Assembly: GCA_024403795.1 (NCBI GenBank)
Contig: JAKSRD010000001.1
Location: 62,001-126,000, forward strand
Length of the DNA stretch: 64,000 bases
Origin: Saccharofermentans sp.
GTDB lineage: Bacteria; Bacillota; Clostridia; Saccharofermentanales; Saccharofermentanaceae
Direction: 5' to 3'
Part shown: piece after piece, positions 43,201 through 50,711 of the stretch
How positions within the stretch are numbered: position 1 is the first letter of the stretch
How the letters are laid out: each line of letters begins with the position of its first letter
Notes under the pieces: generated by a model
Told to the model about the DNA's origin: nothing
What the model saw: only the letters and a program-made list of their open reading frames with translations
Databases searched by the model: none
Translations under genes and position numbers: made by a program

Positions 43201-43659
43201 CGAAGTCTCTTCGGTAACAACCAGCTTAGTTCCGGGTTCAACATTCGGCAACTGATATGCATCCACTACGATCTCATCAGCCTTACTCGGGAGACGGCCG
43301 GACTCCAGTCTCAGCTTATTTACATCCTTTGTGATCGATATAAAGTGAACGGTATCGCTGCTTGCTTTATCTCCAAGCACTGCAGAGCAATCAGCAAAGT
43401 ACGCTCCTTCAACGATACAACCGGTTTGCTTTCCGAGTTCATCTATATCTTCTTCGGTAAATCCGATAGTTGAGATAAAGCGGAAATCGAACAACGCATA
43501 CTCGTTCACATAAACATCAGACGTATAGACAAAAGACGGTGTCGTTACCTTAAGACCGGCAAAAAAACCGACGCCAAGTGCGATTATCGCAAAGATCGCG
43601 ATAAACCTCGGAAACGTCATCTTGATAGATCTTAGTATTGTCTTTACGTACGGGCTCAT
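40255..43659 (-). CDS. Giant FtsX-type ABC permease with a central coiled coil
   Basis: A 1134-residue FtsX/MacB-like permease. The first helix is at about residues 17-36 (FIAIFAIIALGVGFFAGLK). A long segment, roughly residues 230-560, is coiled-coil rich (ELDEAKKKLEDAQAEIDKN, LDKGKKTLDDTKKQLD), likely extending outside the membrane. FtsX-type helices recur at about residues 600-720 (VFPVFFFAIAALVCSTTM, GSASVLGCVLGFLGG) and near the C-terminus (VIILVIVCAAALAFIVLFN, ending in KINMAESLK). There is no ABC ATPase gene next to it. Long-stalk FtsX permeases are found in Firmicutes where they act as mechanotransmitters or lipid/peptide pumps; which applies is unknown. Confidence 0.88.
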   Translation of the reverse strand: MSPYVKTILRSIKMTFPRFIAIFAIIALGVGFFAGLKVTTPSFVYTSDVYVNEYALFDFRFISTIGFTEEDIDELGKQTGCIVEGAYFADCSAVLGDKASSDTVHFISITKDVNKLRLESGRLPSKADEIVVDAYQLPNVEPGTKLVVTEETSDSSLKMFKYREYTVVGTARSPLFMNFQRGTSNEGSGSISYYVCALPEAFDSEYYTEAYLFADTGLYIYSDEYKEWADAAERQYKVTLDSVINDRFESMIRDEYDKLYDGVEEFNDGIDDAWSEISDGQEELDEAKKKLEDAQAEIDKNRTELDKGKKTLDDTKKQLDSAYKQLTSTKVDLDAAKQRVERANSELESMKEGIDSLYDEISDDRAELSSDKSATQSRISALKFSIGTYESLLASIDSRVAELNDDLSQAQTEEEKASIQSQIDTQTKLRDNYQSSLDSAKAEMEELNAKSSEYEERAKAIDEKQKTYEDKIASYNVKYQSYLSDKLQYDLGLSSYESSKASYDSQYAQYSKGLAQYNDGAAKLDEAQQEVDDGWDEYNDGIYELWKGYSEYSDTADTLYNTELIYGFSILDGVEDPDIYVLGRDKNTGYVCFDNDSKIVDGVAKVFPVFFFAIAALVCSTTMSRMIADERGIIGTMRALGYSDTSIVMKYVIYSGSASVLGCVLGFLGGTKLFPWVIWEAYKMMYGFADLRFTTSILLFIIALCVSLICTVGVTIVSCMSSFTGMPAELIRPKAPLPGKRILLEYIGFIWKRMKFLYKVSTRNVFRFKKRMFMMIVGISGCTALLITAFGLNDSVCDVVNLQYDTIMKYDLSVSFDSKYRQYEIENAAKAVKEQLGVDIESAVVKVDTAKNNGSGYVRDLEMIVSDDPNINTLFGLTDYKTGEELVWPSDGEIAISGKLAEKNDIKVGDSITFLYGDDEHEVSLKVSEIFANYTFHYALMTPNTYRDVIGEPYTPETLLIGTENTEDAFSIASNLSDNYTIKTWSATSDSRDSFTETMARMNYVIILVIVCAAALAFIVLFNLNNINITERIREIATLKVMGFNRGETGAYVTRENVILVLMGFVAGIPLGFLLHRYVMNQIAMDMVTYQMQIRPLSYVYALGFVLVFSAVVNIIMRARIEKINMAESLKSAE

Positions 43660-43702
43660 TATCCCTCTGTATCCATTCGCTTTTTATTATTTTATTACCG
43701 TC

Positions 43703-43736
43703 GTGCAAATACTACCACCAAATACTCACGGTGCAA
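43703..43736. promoter_or_regulatory. Nested direct repeats upstream of the giant permease gene
   Basis: CAAATACT is repeated at 43706-43713 and 43719-43726, inside a pair of GTGCAA at 43703-43708 and 43731-43736. The repeats lie about 45 bases from the permease start, where a promoter or operator is expected. No factor is assigned; the ArsR-type regulator gene lies just upstream. Confidence 0.4.
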
Positions 43737-43754
43737 GATAACATTTGGGCTATA

Positions 43755-43793
43755 ACAAAAGAAACTGTCCCAAAAACTCATTCTGAGACAGTT
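43755..43793 (-). terminator. Terminator of the ArsR-type regulator gene
   Basis: On the minus strand AACTGTC and GACAGTT pair around a 17-base loop and are followed by TCTTTTGTT. Confidence 0.6.
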
Positions 43794-43806
43794 GCATTGA
43801 TACGAT

Positions 43807-44190
43807 TCAGTCTTTCTTCTTTTTCTTGGTCTTGTCTTTCTTCTTCTTTTTCTTGCCCTTCTTGGCTCCTTTTACGATCTCAGATCTCTCATCCGCATCT
43901 TTAATGCTGGTTACGGGATCTCCCTTGAGCAAAGATATTCCTTCAATGACATCTTTGATCGTATCCTTGTTAACAGAATAGTAGATGTATCTTCCCTTAC
44001 GTTCTGTTATAACAAGACCCGCTTCCTTAAGACAAGTCATATGATGCGATAATGTCGGCTGGGTAAAATCAAATTCTGAAAGGATCTCTTTGGCAGAGAT
44101 CTCACCCCGTGAAGCAATCAGTGAGAGTATCTTATATCTCACGCTCTCTGAAAGGATACCTAAGACCTTAAGAAAAAGCTCGTCGTTCAT
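43807..44190 (-). CDS. ArsR-type winged-helix regulator with a Lys-rich tail
   Basis: A 127-residue regulator. The winged-helix domain runs from ILSESVRYKILSLIASRGEIS through LSEFDFTQPTLSHHMTCLKEAGLVITERKGRYIYYSV, the typical ArsR recognition helix and wing. The second half ends in a poly-Lys tail (GAKKGKKKKKKDKTKKK and a final Asp). No Cys metal site of the ELCVC kind was seen. The Lys tail could add DNA affinity or mark disorder. It lies 12 bases downstream of the DUF4004 gene in one operon. Confidence 0.85.
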   Translation of the reverse strand: MNDELFLKVLGILSESVRYKILSLIASRGEISAKEILSEFDFTQPTLSHHMTCLKEAGLVITERKGRYIYYSVNKDTIKDVIEGISLLKGDPVTSIKDADERSEIVKGAKKGKKKKKKDKTKKKKKD

Positions 44191-44202
44191 CGTAGTTATT
44201 GA

Positions 44203-44829
44203 TTACGCGATCAACTGGTCCTTGAGTGCCTCTTCGAACTCACCAAGGTTAGCGCATGCGATGACCTCAGTATTGTCTTCGAGAAGAATATCGTCCTCGC
44301 CTCTTACGAGTACTGTCATCGGTACGCCCATCTTACGGAGAAGGATAAGCTGATACTCCTTTGAAGTCTCTGCGGAAAGATACTTGCAGAGAAGTCTCAA
44401 TACCTGCTTAGCATCCTCAAGATAGATGCCGGAGAGCTTCATGAGATGATCTACAACATACATCGCGAAAACATCATTGAAGTCGAGGAGATCCTTCATG
44501 GGAAATACGGAAGTAAAAGCAGTGATGGACATTCTGCCGACGATCTCAAGTTCCTTAAAATCCTGAAGCGGAATCTTAAAACTCTCAACATTAGCTGAGA
44601 ACAACTCCTGCATCTGATCGACAGACAATTCAGACTTAAGATCCTTGATACGTGCAATTCTTGCAGTGATCTTCTCTTCGGGGAAGAATGTAGCCTGACC
44701 GATCTCTGTTGCCTTATGGATGAACCAGCTCTCAGGAATCAGTCCCTGACGTTTCCAACGGTAAAGTGTACCGTACGAGATTCCTTCCTTTGTGAGCAGA
44801 TCCTTCTTAGAAATAAGTCCGTCTTCCAT
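44203..44829 (-). CDS. DUF4004 (YhbD-like) family protein with MerR-type head
   Basis: A 208-residue protein of the YhbD family. The N-terminal ~70 residues form a MerR-like helix-turn-helix (ISKKDLLTKEGISYGTLYRWKRQGLIP and FFPEEKITARIARI), followed by a helical region (VDQMQELFSANVESFKI, LLDFNDVFAMYVVDHLMKLSG). It is likely a regulator; targets are unknown. AAGGGG precedes the ATG. An 11-bp palindrome TAACAATGTTA at 44874-44884 lies about 45 bases upstream and may be its operator. ArsR follows directly, so both are probably co-expressed. Confidence 0.85.
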   Translation of the reverse strand: MEDGLISKKDLLTKEGISYGTLYRWKRQGLIPESWFIHKATEIGQATFFPEEKITARIARIKDLKSELSVDQMQELFSANVESFKIPLQDFKELEIVGRMSITAFTSVFPMKDLLDFNDVFAMYVVDHLMKLSGIYLEDAKQVLRLLCKYLSAETSKEYQLILLRKMGVPMTVLVRGEDDILLEDNTEVIACANLGEFEEALKDQLIA

Positions 44830-44873
44830 ATAGCTGTTTCCCCTTTTCTTAACTTAATGACTCGATTGTAAAA

Positions 44874-44884
44874 TAACAATGTTA
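44874..44884. promoter_or_regulatory. Palindrome TAACAATGTTA upstream of the DUF4004 gene
   Basis: Perfect 5-bp arms around one central base, lying next to a TACAAT that may be the -10 of this operon on the minus strand. An autoregulatory operator is possible. Confidence 0.35.
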
Positions 44885-44970
44885 CAGTCATAAGACATAA
44901 GGATAAAAAGAAGGCAACAAATGAGAAATGCAGTCAGATCCTCCGAAGAAGGCTCATCTTGAAGCATATA

Positions 44971-44997
44971 AAAAAGGAGTTGCCCCGAGGCAACTCC
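44971..44997 (-). terminator. Terminator of the Ala-rich membrane protein gene
   Basis: On the minus strand GGAGTTGCC, a 4-base loop and GGCAACTCC, followed by TTTTTTAT. The 9-bp stem is perfect. Confidence 0.85.
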
Positions 44998-45027
44998 CAT
45001 ATAATCAATTCACTGTTTCAAATAGCT

Positions 45028-45687
45028 TTAGCCTATCTTGATCGAACTGAACATTTTCGAGAAGGCCATCAGAACATTGCTTCTTGTATCCGGAGGAAGA
45101 ACCAGTCCGATGATGATCAAAAGGATAAGGCAAATAATCAAAGCAATGATGTAATAAGCAAGTATTGCTCTCTCGAAGTTCTTTACGTTCTTATTGCGGC
45201 CGCAAATGGAAAGGATTACCGTAACGATAAGTCCGATTCCGGGTAAGAAGCTAAGGAATCCGAGCCAAAAATACATTGAAGTAGATACAGGTCTGTACTG
45301 AGGCGGACAAGCATCGATCAAAGCCTGCTGAGCAAGTCTCTTCTTGTTCTTCTTCTCAATCTTGGCATTAGCCTTCTCACTTGCGATTCTTGCCTTCTCT
45401 GCTTCTTTATCAATAGCAGCCTGCTTCTTAGCGGCTTCCTTGGCAGCCTGTTCCTCAGCCTTCTTTGCAGCTTTCTCAGCGGTCTTTTCAGCATCGATCG
45501 CGGCGTTCTCAGCTGCCTTTTCAGCCTCTGCTGCAGCCTTCTCAGCGGCTTTAGCTTCTGCAATAGCAGCTTCCTCAGCCTTTGCTTCAACAGCTTCAAC
45601 AACGGATGCTGTCTTCTCTGCCTCAGCAGCTACTTCAGCAGCATCGGTGATCTCAGGCTCCATTTTCTTATCTAAATCGTCTGCCAT
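45028..45687 (-). CDS. Ala/Glu/Lys-rich helical protein with C-terminal membrane helices
   Basis: A 219-residue protein. Residues ~15-125 are a low-complexity A/E/K segment (EAAIAEAKAAEKAAAEAEKA, KEAAKKQAAIDKEAEKA) that predicts a long helix or coiled coil, ending with a Lys-rich stretch (KKNKKRLAQQALIDAC). Then two membrane segments follow (GFLSFLPGIGLIVTVILSI and ILAYYIIALIICLILLIIIGLVL) and a short tail. Function is unknown; a structural or scaffolding role at the membrane is possible. Three Ala-type codons dominate, so the composition differs from the neighbours. GGGGGA precedes the ATG. Confidence 0.75.
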   Translation of the reverse strand: MADDLDKKMEPEITDAAEVAAEAEKTASVVEAVEAKAEEAAIAEAKAAEKAAAEAEKAAENAAIDAEKTAEKAAKKAEEQAAKEAAKKQAAIDKEAEKARIASEKANAKIEKKNKKRLAQQALIDACPPQYRPVSTSMYFWLGFLSFLPGIGLIVTVILSICGRNKNVKNFERAILAYYIIALIICLILLIIIGLVLPPDTRSNVLMAFSKMFSSIKIG

Positions 45688-45719
45688 ATGGAAATCCCCC
45701 GTTTCTTTAAATTTATTTG

Positions 45720-45728
45720 ATTATAGCA
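45720..45728 (-). promoter_or_regulatory. Extended -10 promoter of the Ala-rich protein gene
   Basis: On the minus strand TGCTATAAT (45728-45720), an extended -10 with a perfect hexamer. No matching -35 was seen. Confidence 0.5.
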
Positions 45729-45791
45729 TACGCAGATTGTATTCTCTCTGCAATAACCATTGATCAGAAAACAGCGGTACTGAGCAAAAAA

Positions 45792-47096
45792 TTAAGTGGA
45801 TGCACTCTTAATCGAGAAATACACTGTTCCGTTCTCAGGCAGCTTACCCGTTCTTAACAATGCAAGCTCATCAATGGTAACAAGCTGGAATCCTGCATCA
45901 ACAAGTGCCGGAACGATTCTTTTGGTAGCTTCTCCGGTTGACTTATATATGTCGTGCATCAGCACAATATCACCGTCTTTGACCTGACCGATTACCTTAC
46001 CGCATACCTTATCGGCATTCTTGCTCTCCCAGTCCAATGTATCAATACTCCAGTTTACAACCGGTTTTCCGCCTTCTTCTGAACCCTTTCCGAGATAGTC
46101 CATAAGATCTTTATACTGATCATCACTGTTGGGGAAATAACCGCCCGGATATCTGAACAATGAAGCAGGCTTACCAGTGACTCTGATGAGCTCGTCATCC
46201 ATTTGCTTAATAGCTTCCACCTGACCTTCAAAATCAAGCTTGGACAAGAATTTATGCGCATATGTATGATTGCCCTGCTGAAATCCGTTCTCGGCTTCGC
46301 GGACAATACATGATTCATAATCGGATATTCTGTCACCGACAATAAAGAATGTGCATCTCTGGTTGTACTCAAGGAAAACATCCAGGATCTCATTCGTGAC
46401 TGCATCATAGGGACCGTCATCGTATGTGATTGCGACGAGCGGCTTACTGCCGTCAATCTCTCTGTAGATGACACCTTTCTCGTCAAAGTAATAGAGATGA
46501 TTATTGGCCATTGCTCGCTCATTGCGTATGACGCAGCCGCCGATAAATCCGTATCTGTTTCCGTCAATCTCCCGGATTCCGCTTATACCTTCGCCGGTAG
46601 TCTCATCGAAGTAATACGTATCTTCACCAAGCGTAACCCAGCCGGTCTGCATGGTGTTAGTATCCTTGTCAAAACAATACGTCTTATTGTCTATCGTCTG
46701 AACACCTGAACTTATAACTCCGGTCGAAGGATCTGCAAAATATGTTCCTTCATCAAGCGGGATCAAGCCTGAAGCTCTCTTTCCGTCTTCGGCAAAGTAA
46801 TATTTACTGCCGTCGATAGTCTGAAAACCCTTAGCCATAAGACCTGATACAGGATCGAAATAATATGAAGCAGAATCTATCTGTTGCCAGCCTGTCTGCA
46901 TTACACCGGTATCAGTATTGAAATACTTAGTGCCACCTTCAACATTCTGAAAGCCTGTCAGCATATTTCCTGAATCGTAGTAGTACTTACTTCCGTCAAT
47001 CTCTACTTCACCGTTCTTAATCATGCAACCGCTGAAATTCATTCCCATAGCGGTCGTACAGAGAATCAATGATATAACTGCAAAAATCTTCTTCAT
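45792..47096 (-). CDS. Polysaccharide deacetylase with glucan/choline-binding repeats (lipoprotein)
   Basis: A 434-residue exported lipoprotein (MKKIFAVISLILCTTAMG ending in FSGC). Residues ~35-215 contain cell-wall-binding repeats of the YYFDxxTGxMxTGWQ type (KYFNTDTGVMQTGWQQID, YFDPVSGLMAKGFQTID). The C-terminal part is a NodB-type deacetylase: VAITYDDGPYDAV (the acid pair), NHTYAHKFLS (metal His), FRYPGGYFPN, and a late VLMHDIY with the catalytic His. It probably deacetylates cell wall polysaccharide or peptidoglycan and is held at the wall by its repeats. No strong promoter was found. Confidence 0.9.
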   Translation of the reverse strand: MKKIFAVISLILCTTAMGMNFSGCMIKNGEVEIDGSKYYYDSGNMLTGFQNVEGGTKYFNTDTGVMQTGWQQIDSASYYFDPVSGLMAKGFQTIDGSKYYFAEDGKRASGLIPLDEGTYFADPSTGVISSGVQTIDNKTYCFDKDTNTMQTGWVTLGEDTYYFDETTGEGISGIREIDGNRYGFIGGCVIRNERAMANNHLYYFDEKGVIYREIDGSKPLVAITYDDGPYDAVTNEILDVFLEYNQRCTFFIVGDRISDYESCIVREAENGFQQGNHTYAHKFLSKLDFEGQVEAIKQMDDELIRVTGKPASLFRYPGGYFPNSDDQYKDLMDYLGKGSEEGGKPVVNWSIDTLDWESKNADKVCGKVIGQVKDGDIVLMHDIYKSTGEATKRIVPALVDAGFQLVTIDELALLRTGKLPENGTVYFSIKSAST

Positions 47097-47196
47097 GATA
47101 TAAATATCCCCTTTATCTTGCCGATAGATTTATAAGTCTAGCACGGTCAAAAGTTCATTTGTGGAACAATTGTGTTACAGAATTACTTTTCTGACC

Positions 47197-47631
47197 TCAT
47201 CCGCGAACTGCTTTAAGGAGTTCTTTTAAAAGAAGATATCGTTCATGTTTTTCCTGCTTGGCAAAATGGATCTCACGGATCTGCGGATTGGTCTTATCGT
47301 AGATCAGCGTCGTTGCTTCAGCACCGAACTGCTCAATAGTAAGATCATAGATATTACCGTCTATCACGTTATAACAATGATAGTTATTACCCGGTCTCAG
47401 TATTCCGTATACTTCCCCGCCGAAGATATCCTGTACCAGAAACGCAGTGATCGAGCACTGACCCCAAGTCTTGTTTTCTTCGCTCCATTCATCTCTCATT
47501 CTCGGAGCACAGGTCTCAGCTCTCCAAATACCATCGTTCAATACATCGTACAGATCCGCAAGCGAATCGATCCTGAATTCATCACTTATCTTGGCTCTCA
47601 CTTCAGAAGCCGTCTCACAGCCTTTGAACAT
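47197..47631 (-). CDS. YunG family protein
   Basis: A 144-residue protein: LNDGIWRAETCAPRM, then WGQCSITAFLVQDIFGGEVYGI, and HCYNVIDGNIYDLTIEQFGAE. The WGQC-AxLVQDxFGGE and DLTxEQF pattern is that of the YunG family (from Bacillus; uncharacterised). The conserved Cys, with His and Asp/Asn later in the chain, resembles a cysteine-transglutaminase-like fold, but no activity is known to me. It lies about 100 bases upstream of the deacetylase start and is on the same strand; the connection is unclear. Confidence 0.8.
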   Translation of the reverse strand: MFKGCETASEVRAKISDEFRIDSLADLYDVLNDGIWRAETCAPRMRDEWSEENKTWGQCSITAFLVQDIFGGEVYGILRPGNNYHCYNVIDGNIYDLTIEQFGAEATTLIYDKTNPQIREIHFAKQEKHERYLLLKELLKAVRG

Positions 47632-47795
47632 ATTCTCTTCTTTACTCCCATATGTATGTCGGCATTATCTTACTCAAGTTACATGACACTTGCAAAGAAA
47701 AATGGAATTTCTTACAAAAGTAACTAACTCAGGATACTCTTTTCGAGCACTTAACACTTTAATGCACATGAAATGACTGACATCCGATATCAACT

Positions 47796-47821
47796 AAAAA
47801 AGGCTGCTCCGAAGAGCAGCC
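47796..47821 (-). terminator. Terminator of hpf
   Basis: On the minus strand GGCTGCTC-TTCG-GAGCAGCC is a perfect stem with a tetraloop, followed by TTTTTTAG. Confidence 0.88.
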
Positions 47822-47846
47822 CCGTAATCTTTCAATTGCCAGATAA

Positions 47847-48389
47847 TCAATACTGAGGTTCGAGCAGACCATAGCCGCCGTCATATCTCTTATAGATTAC
47901 GCAAACAGAATTTGTATCGCTGTCGAGATATACGAAGAAATCGTGTCCAAGCATCTCAAGCTGCAGGATAGCATCTTCGGATGTCATCGGCCTTAACGCA
48001 AACTGCTTACGCTTTGTGATATTAGCTTCATCCTCTACCTCAAAATCATAATCAGCACCACCGTCATCCTCAAGATAACTTACGATTCCCGGATACTCCT
48101 TCTTCTTCTTGAGGAACTTGGTCTTCTGTCTTCTGATCTGAGACTCGAGCTTATCAACAGTTCTGTCGACTGCTGTCAGGATATCCTCGTCAACTGCTTC
48201 AGCTCTGATGATCTTGCCTGCGAAATTCATTGTGATCTCGACTACCATGTCTGATCCTTCAGGTCTGATGCGAACATTGAGTGAACCTTCTTCACCGAAA
48301 TACTTGTCGAACTTCGACATCTTGTCGGCGATCTTCTCCTCAAGCCTTGTGCCAATGCGGATTCCATTGCCCTGTGTAGTGATCTTCAT
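47847..48389 (-). CDS. hpf: Ribosome hibernation promoting factor, long form
   Basis: A 180-residue long-type HPF: an N-terminal S30AE domain (MKITTQGNGIRIGTRLEEKI, FAGKIIRAEAVDEDILTAVD) that sits in the decoding centre, a linker, and a C-terminal dimerisation domain (KQFALRPMTSEDAILQLEML, FVYLDSDTNSVCVIYKR). Long HPFs pair ribosomes into inactive 100S dimers in stationary phase. ATG at 48389 with GGGAG is preferred to an upstream ATG. It has its own promoter and terminator. Confidence 0.94.
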   Translation of the reverse strand: MKITTQGNGIRIGTRLEEKIADKMSKFDKYFGEEGSLNVRIRPEGSDMVVEITMNFAGKIIRAEAVDEDILTAVDRTVDKLESQIRRQKTKFLKKKKEYPGIVSYLEDDGGADYDFEVEDEANITKRKQFALRPMTSEDAILQLEMLGHDFFVYLDSDTNSVCVIYKRYDGGYGLLEPQY

Positions 48390-48440
48390 AAAATCACTCC
48401 CTTCCGTTTTGAAGTTCAAAAAGGATCTGACCTTTTCTCC

Positions 48441-48469
48441 ATTATAAAGTATTCGGGATTAAAATGTAA
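48441..48469 (-). promoter_or_regulatory. Promoter of hpf
   Basis: On the minus strand TTACAT (48469-48464), a 17-base spacer and TATAAT (48446-48441). A weak hairpin AAAAGG-tcagat-CCTTTT follows in the leader. Confidence 0.6.
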
Positions 48470-48496
48470 TAAATTTTGTATAAATTCAAAATATTG

Positions 48497-49012
48497 TTAA
48501 TCTTCGCGTTCAGACCAGATATTTGCACTGCCGCGGTCAAGAGCCACGATGCCTGTCCTGCACATCTCGATGATCTCAAACTTCTTCATGTTCTCAATGA
48601 ATGCATCGAGTTTCTGGCTGTCGCCCGTCGCTTCTATGCTTATTGCTTCATCGGTAAAATCAATGATCTTGGTACGGAAAATATTTGTCGTCTCAATTAT
48701 CTCGGGACGTGTCTTATCAGTGTTCTTAACCTTGATGAGAAGGAGTTCCCTCCTGATACAATCTTCACTTCCGAGTACGATTACTTTCTTAACGTTATAT
48801 AACTTGCGAAGCTGTGAGACAACCTGCTCCTTATCTGTCTTTGCAGCAGACAACGTTATCGTAATTCTTGAATACTCAGGTGACTCTGTCTCACCTACCG
48901 TAAGAGAATCAATGTTGAAGCCGCGTCTGGTAAACATGGCGGTAACACGTGAGAGGACACCGTACTGGTTATCTACATAGATAGCGATGATTATCTTATC
49001 TTTCTCCATCAC
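48497..49012 (-). CDS. ilvN: Acetolactate synthase small (regulatory) subunit
   Basis: A 171-residue ACT-domain regulatory subunit: IAIYVDNQYGVLSRVTAMFTRRGFNIDSL, then ITITLSAAKTDKEQVVSQLRKL, and a second ACT-like half (SIEATGDSQKLDAFIENM). It makes the large subunit sensitive to valine. It overlaps the end of ilvB by 17 bases, so translation is coupled. Confidence 0.93.
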   Translation of the reverse strand: MMEKDKIIIAIYVDNQYGVLSRVTAMFTRRGFNIDSLTVGETESPEYSRITITLSAAKTDKEQVVSQLRKLYNVKKVIVLGSEDCIRRELLLIKVKNTDKTRPEIIETTNIFRTKIIDFTDEAISIEATGDSQKLDAFIENMKKFEIIEMCRTGIVALDRGSANIWSERED

Positions 49013-50678
49013 TGATATCCTCCCTTCTCAAGATGAGGTTATCGAAAGTACCGTTCGGCTTAAGCATCGGAAGGACCAGACTGTCGGACTTGATGGCAAG
49101 ATCGATAACAACAGGACCCTTGGCTTTGGATGCTTTCTTGAATACTTCCTCGAAGGACTCCTTGTCGGAAGCTCTATAACCTTTCGCACCGAATGCCTGT
49201 GCAAGCTTAATAAAATCAGTCTTTCGATCGAGCGTGGTGTTCGAATATCTTCCGTCAAAGAAGACCTTTTGCCACTGCCTGACCATACCGAGCGCATTGT
49301 TGTTAAAGATTACTATCGTAACCGGAACATTATAAGTTACAGCCGTAGCCAGTTCATTAAGGCTCATGCCAAAACTGCCGTCACCGGTAATAAGTACGCT
49401 TCTTGAACCGGAACCTATGGCACTTCCGATCGCGGCACCCAAGCCGAATCCCATTGTTCCGAGTCCGCCTGAAGTGATCCATGTGCGCTTATTCTTGAAG
49501 TTCATGAACTGTGCCGCCCAACACTGATGCTGGCCGACATCGGTTATGATCCTTGTATCCGGCTTTACCACATCAGAAATTACGCTTATCGCATCTCTCG
49601 GAAGGAACGGCAAACCTTCGTATGCATCAGTTTCCTTCTTCTTTAGATCTTCGACTCTCTTGATCCACTCGGTATTCTTACGCTGACCGGAAGCCTCGGT
49701 AAGGCGCTTCGTAAAGTCTTTTATATCACAGCAGATTCCAAGATCTACAGCGACGTTCTTACCTATCTCTGCACGATCACAATCAACGTGTATCTTAGCA
49801 GCAGAACGGGCGAATTTCTCCGTTCTTCCCGTTGCTCTGTCAGAGAATCTGGCGCCGATGGCTATGATAAGATCGGCTTTGGCAAGTGCAACTGACGAAG
49901 CATAACGTCCGTGCATTCCCTGCATTCCAAGAAAGCGGGGAGAATCCGTCGGTATCTCTGACAGACCCATCATGGAACATCCGATAACCGCATCAAGCTT
50001 ATCCGCAAGCTTCAGTATCTCTTCGCCCAAAGATGTCCTTACTGCGCCGCCGCCGAAATAGATATAAGGTCTCTTGGACTCTTTTATCAGCTGTACAGCT
50101 TTCTGTATATCACTCTCATCGCAAAGCGGCAGTTCTTTCGGCTCAGTCTTTTCTGTCTTTTTGAACTCGAAAACAGCCTCCTGAACATCCTTCGGAATAT
50201 CGATAAGAACAGGTCCCGGCCTTCCGCTCTGTGCTAATTCAAAAGCCTTGCGGACCACGTCCGCAAGGTTCTGAACTTTGTGTACAAAAAAATTATGTTT
50301 AGTTATCGGGAGCGTAATTCCGGTGATATCGATCTCCTGGAATGAATCTCTTCCGATAAGCGCATTTGATACGTTACCTGTTATGGCAACAAGAGGGATC
50401 GAATCAAGATATGCCGTCGCAATACCGGTTACAAGATTTGTAGCACCGGGGCCGGATGTTGCAATAACGACACCGGTTCTTCCCGTTGCTCTGGCATAAC
50501 CGTCGGCACTGTGAACGGCACCTTCTTCATGCGCAGTTAAGATGTGCTTTATCTTATCTTGTTTGTCGTAGAGTTTGTCATAAATATCTACGACCATTCC
50601 GCCCGGAAAACCGAATACAGTATCTACACCTTGTTCAATCAAGGTCTCGACAAGTATCTGGGCTCCGTTCATCTTCAT
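48996..50678 (-). CDS. ilvB: Acetolactate synthase large (catalytic) subunit
   Basis: A 560-residue thiamine diphosphate enzyme that condenses two pyruvates (or pyruvate with 2-ketobutyrate) in valine, leucine and isoleucine synthesis. Landmarks are QGVDTVFGFPGGMVVDIYD with the catalytic Glu region (LTAHEEGAVHSADGYAR), GRTGVVIATSGPGATNLVTG, and the C-terminal diphosphate-binding site ITGDGSFGMSLNELATAV followed by NNALGMVRQWQ. AGAGG precedes the ATG. It lies 33 bases after the protease gene and may share its transcript; no leader peptide or attenuator was seen. Confidence 0.95.
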   Translation of the reverse strand: MKMNGAQILVETLIEQGVDTVFGFPGGMVVDIYDKLYDKQDKIKHILTAHEEGAVHSADGYARATGRTGVVIATSGPGATNLVTGIATAYLDSIPLVAITGNVSNALIGRDSFQEIDITGITLPITKHNFFVHKVQNLADVVRKAFELAQSGRPGPVLIDIPKDVQEAVFEFKKTEKTEPKELPLCDESDIQKAVQLIKESKRPYIYFGGGAVRTSLGEEILKLADKLDAVIGCSMMGLSEIPTDSPRFLGMQGMHGRYASSVALAKADLIIAIGARFSDRATGRTEKFARSAAKIHVDCDRAEIGKNVAVDLGICCDIKDFTKRLTEASGQRKNTEWIKRVEDLKKKETDAYEGLPFLPRDAISVISDVVKPDTRIITDVGQHQCWAAQFMNFKNKRTWITSGGLGTMGFGLGAAIGSAIGSGSRSVLITGDGSFGMSLNELATAVTYNVPVTIVIFNNNALGMVRQWQKVFFDGRYSNTTLDRKTDFIKLAQAFGAKGYRASDKESFEEVFKKASKAKGPVVIDLAIKSDSLVLPMLKPNGTFDNLILRREDISDGER

Positions 50679-50711
50679 TTCTTTTAAACCTCTATTCGTG
50701 CTTTCGTTGCA

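Noticed and set aside
45344-45763. 139-residue Ala/Ser-rich + ORF
   Set aside because: Antisense to the Ala/Glu/Lys-rich protein; the composition mirrors it.
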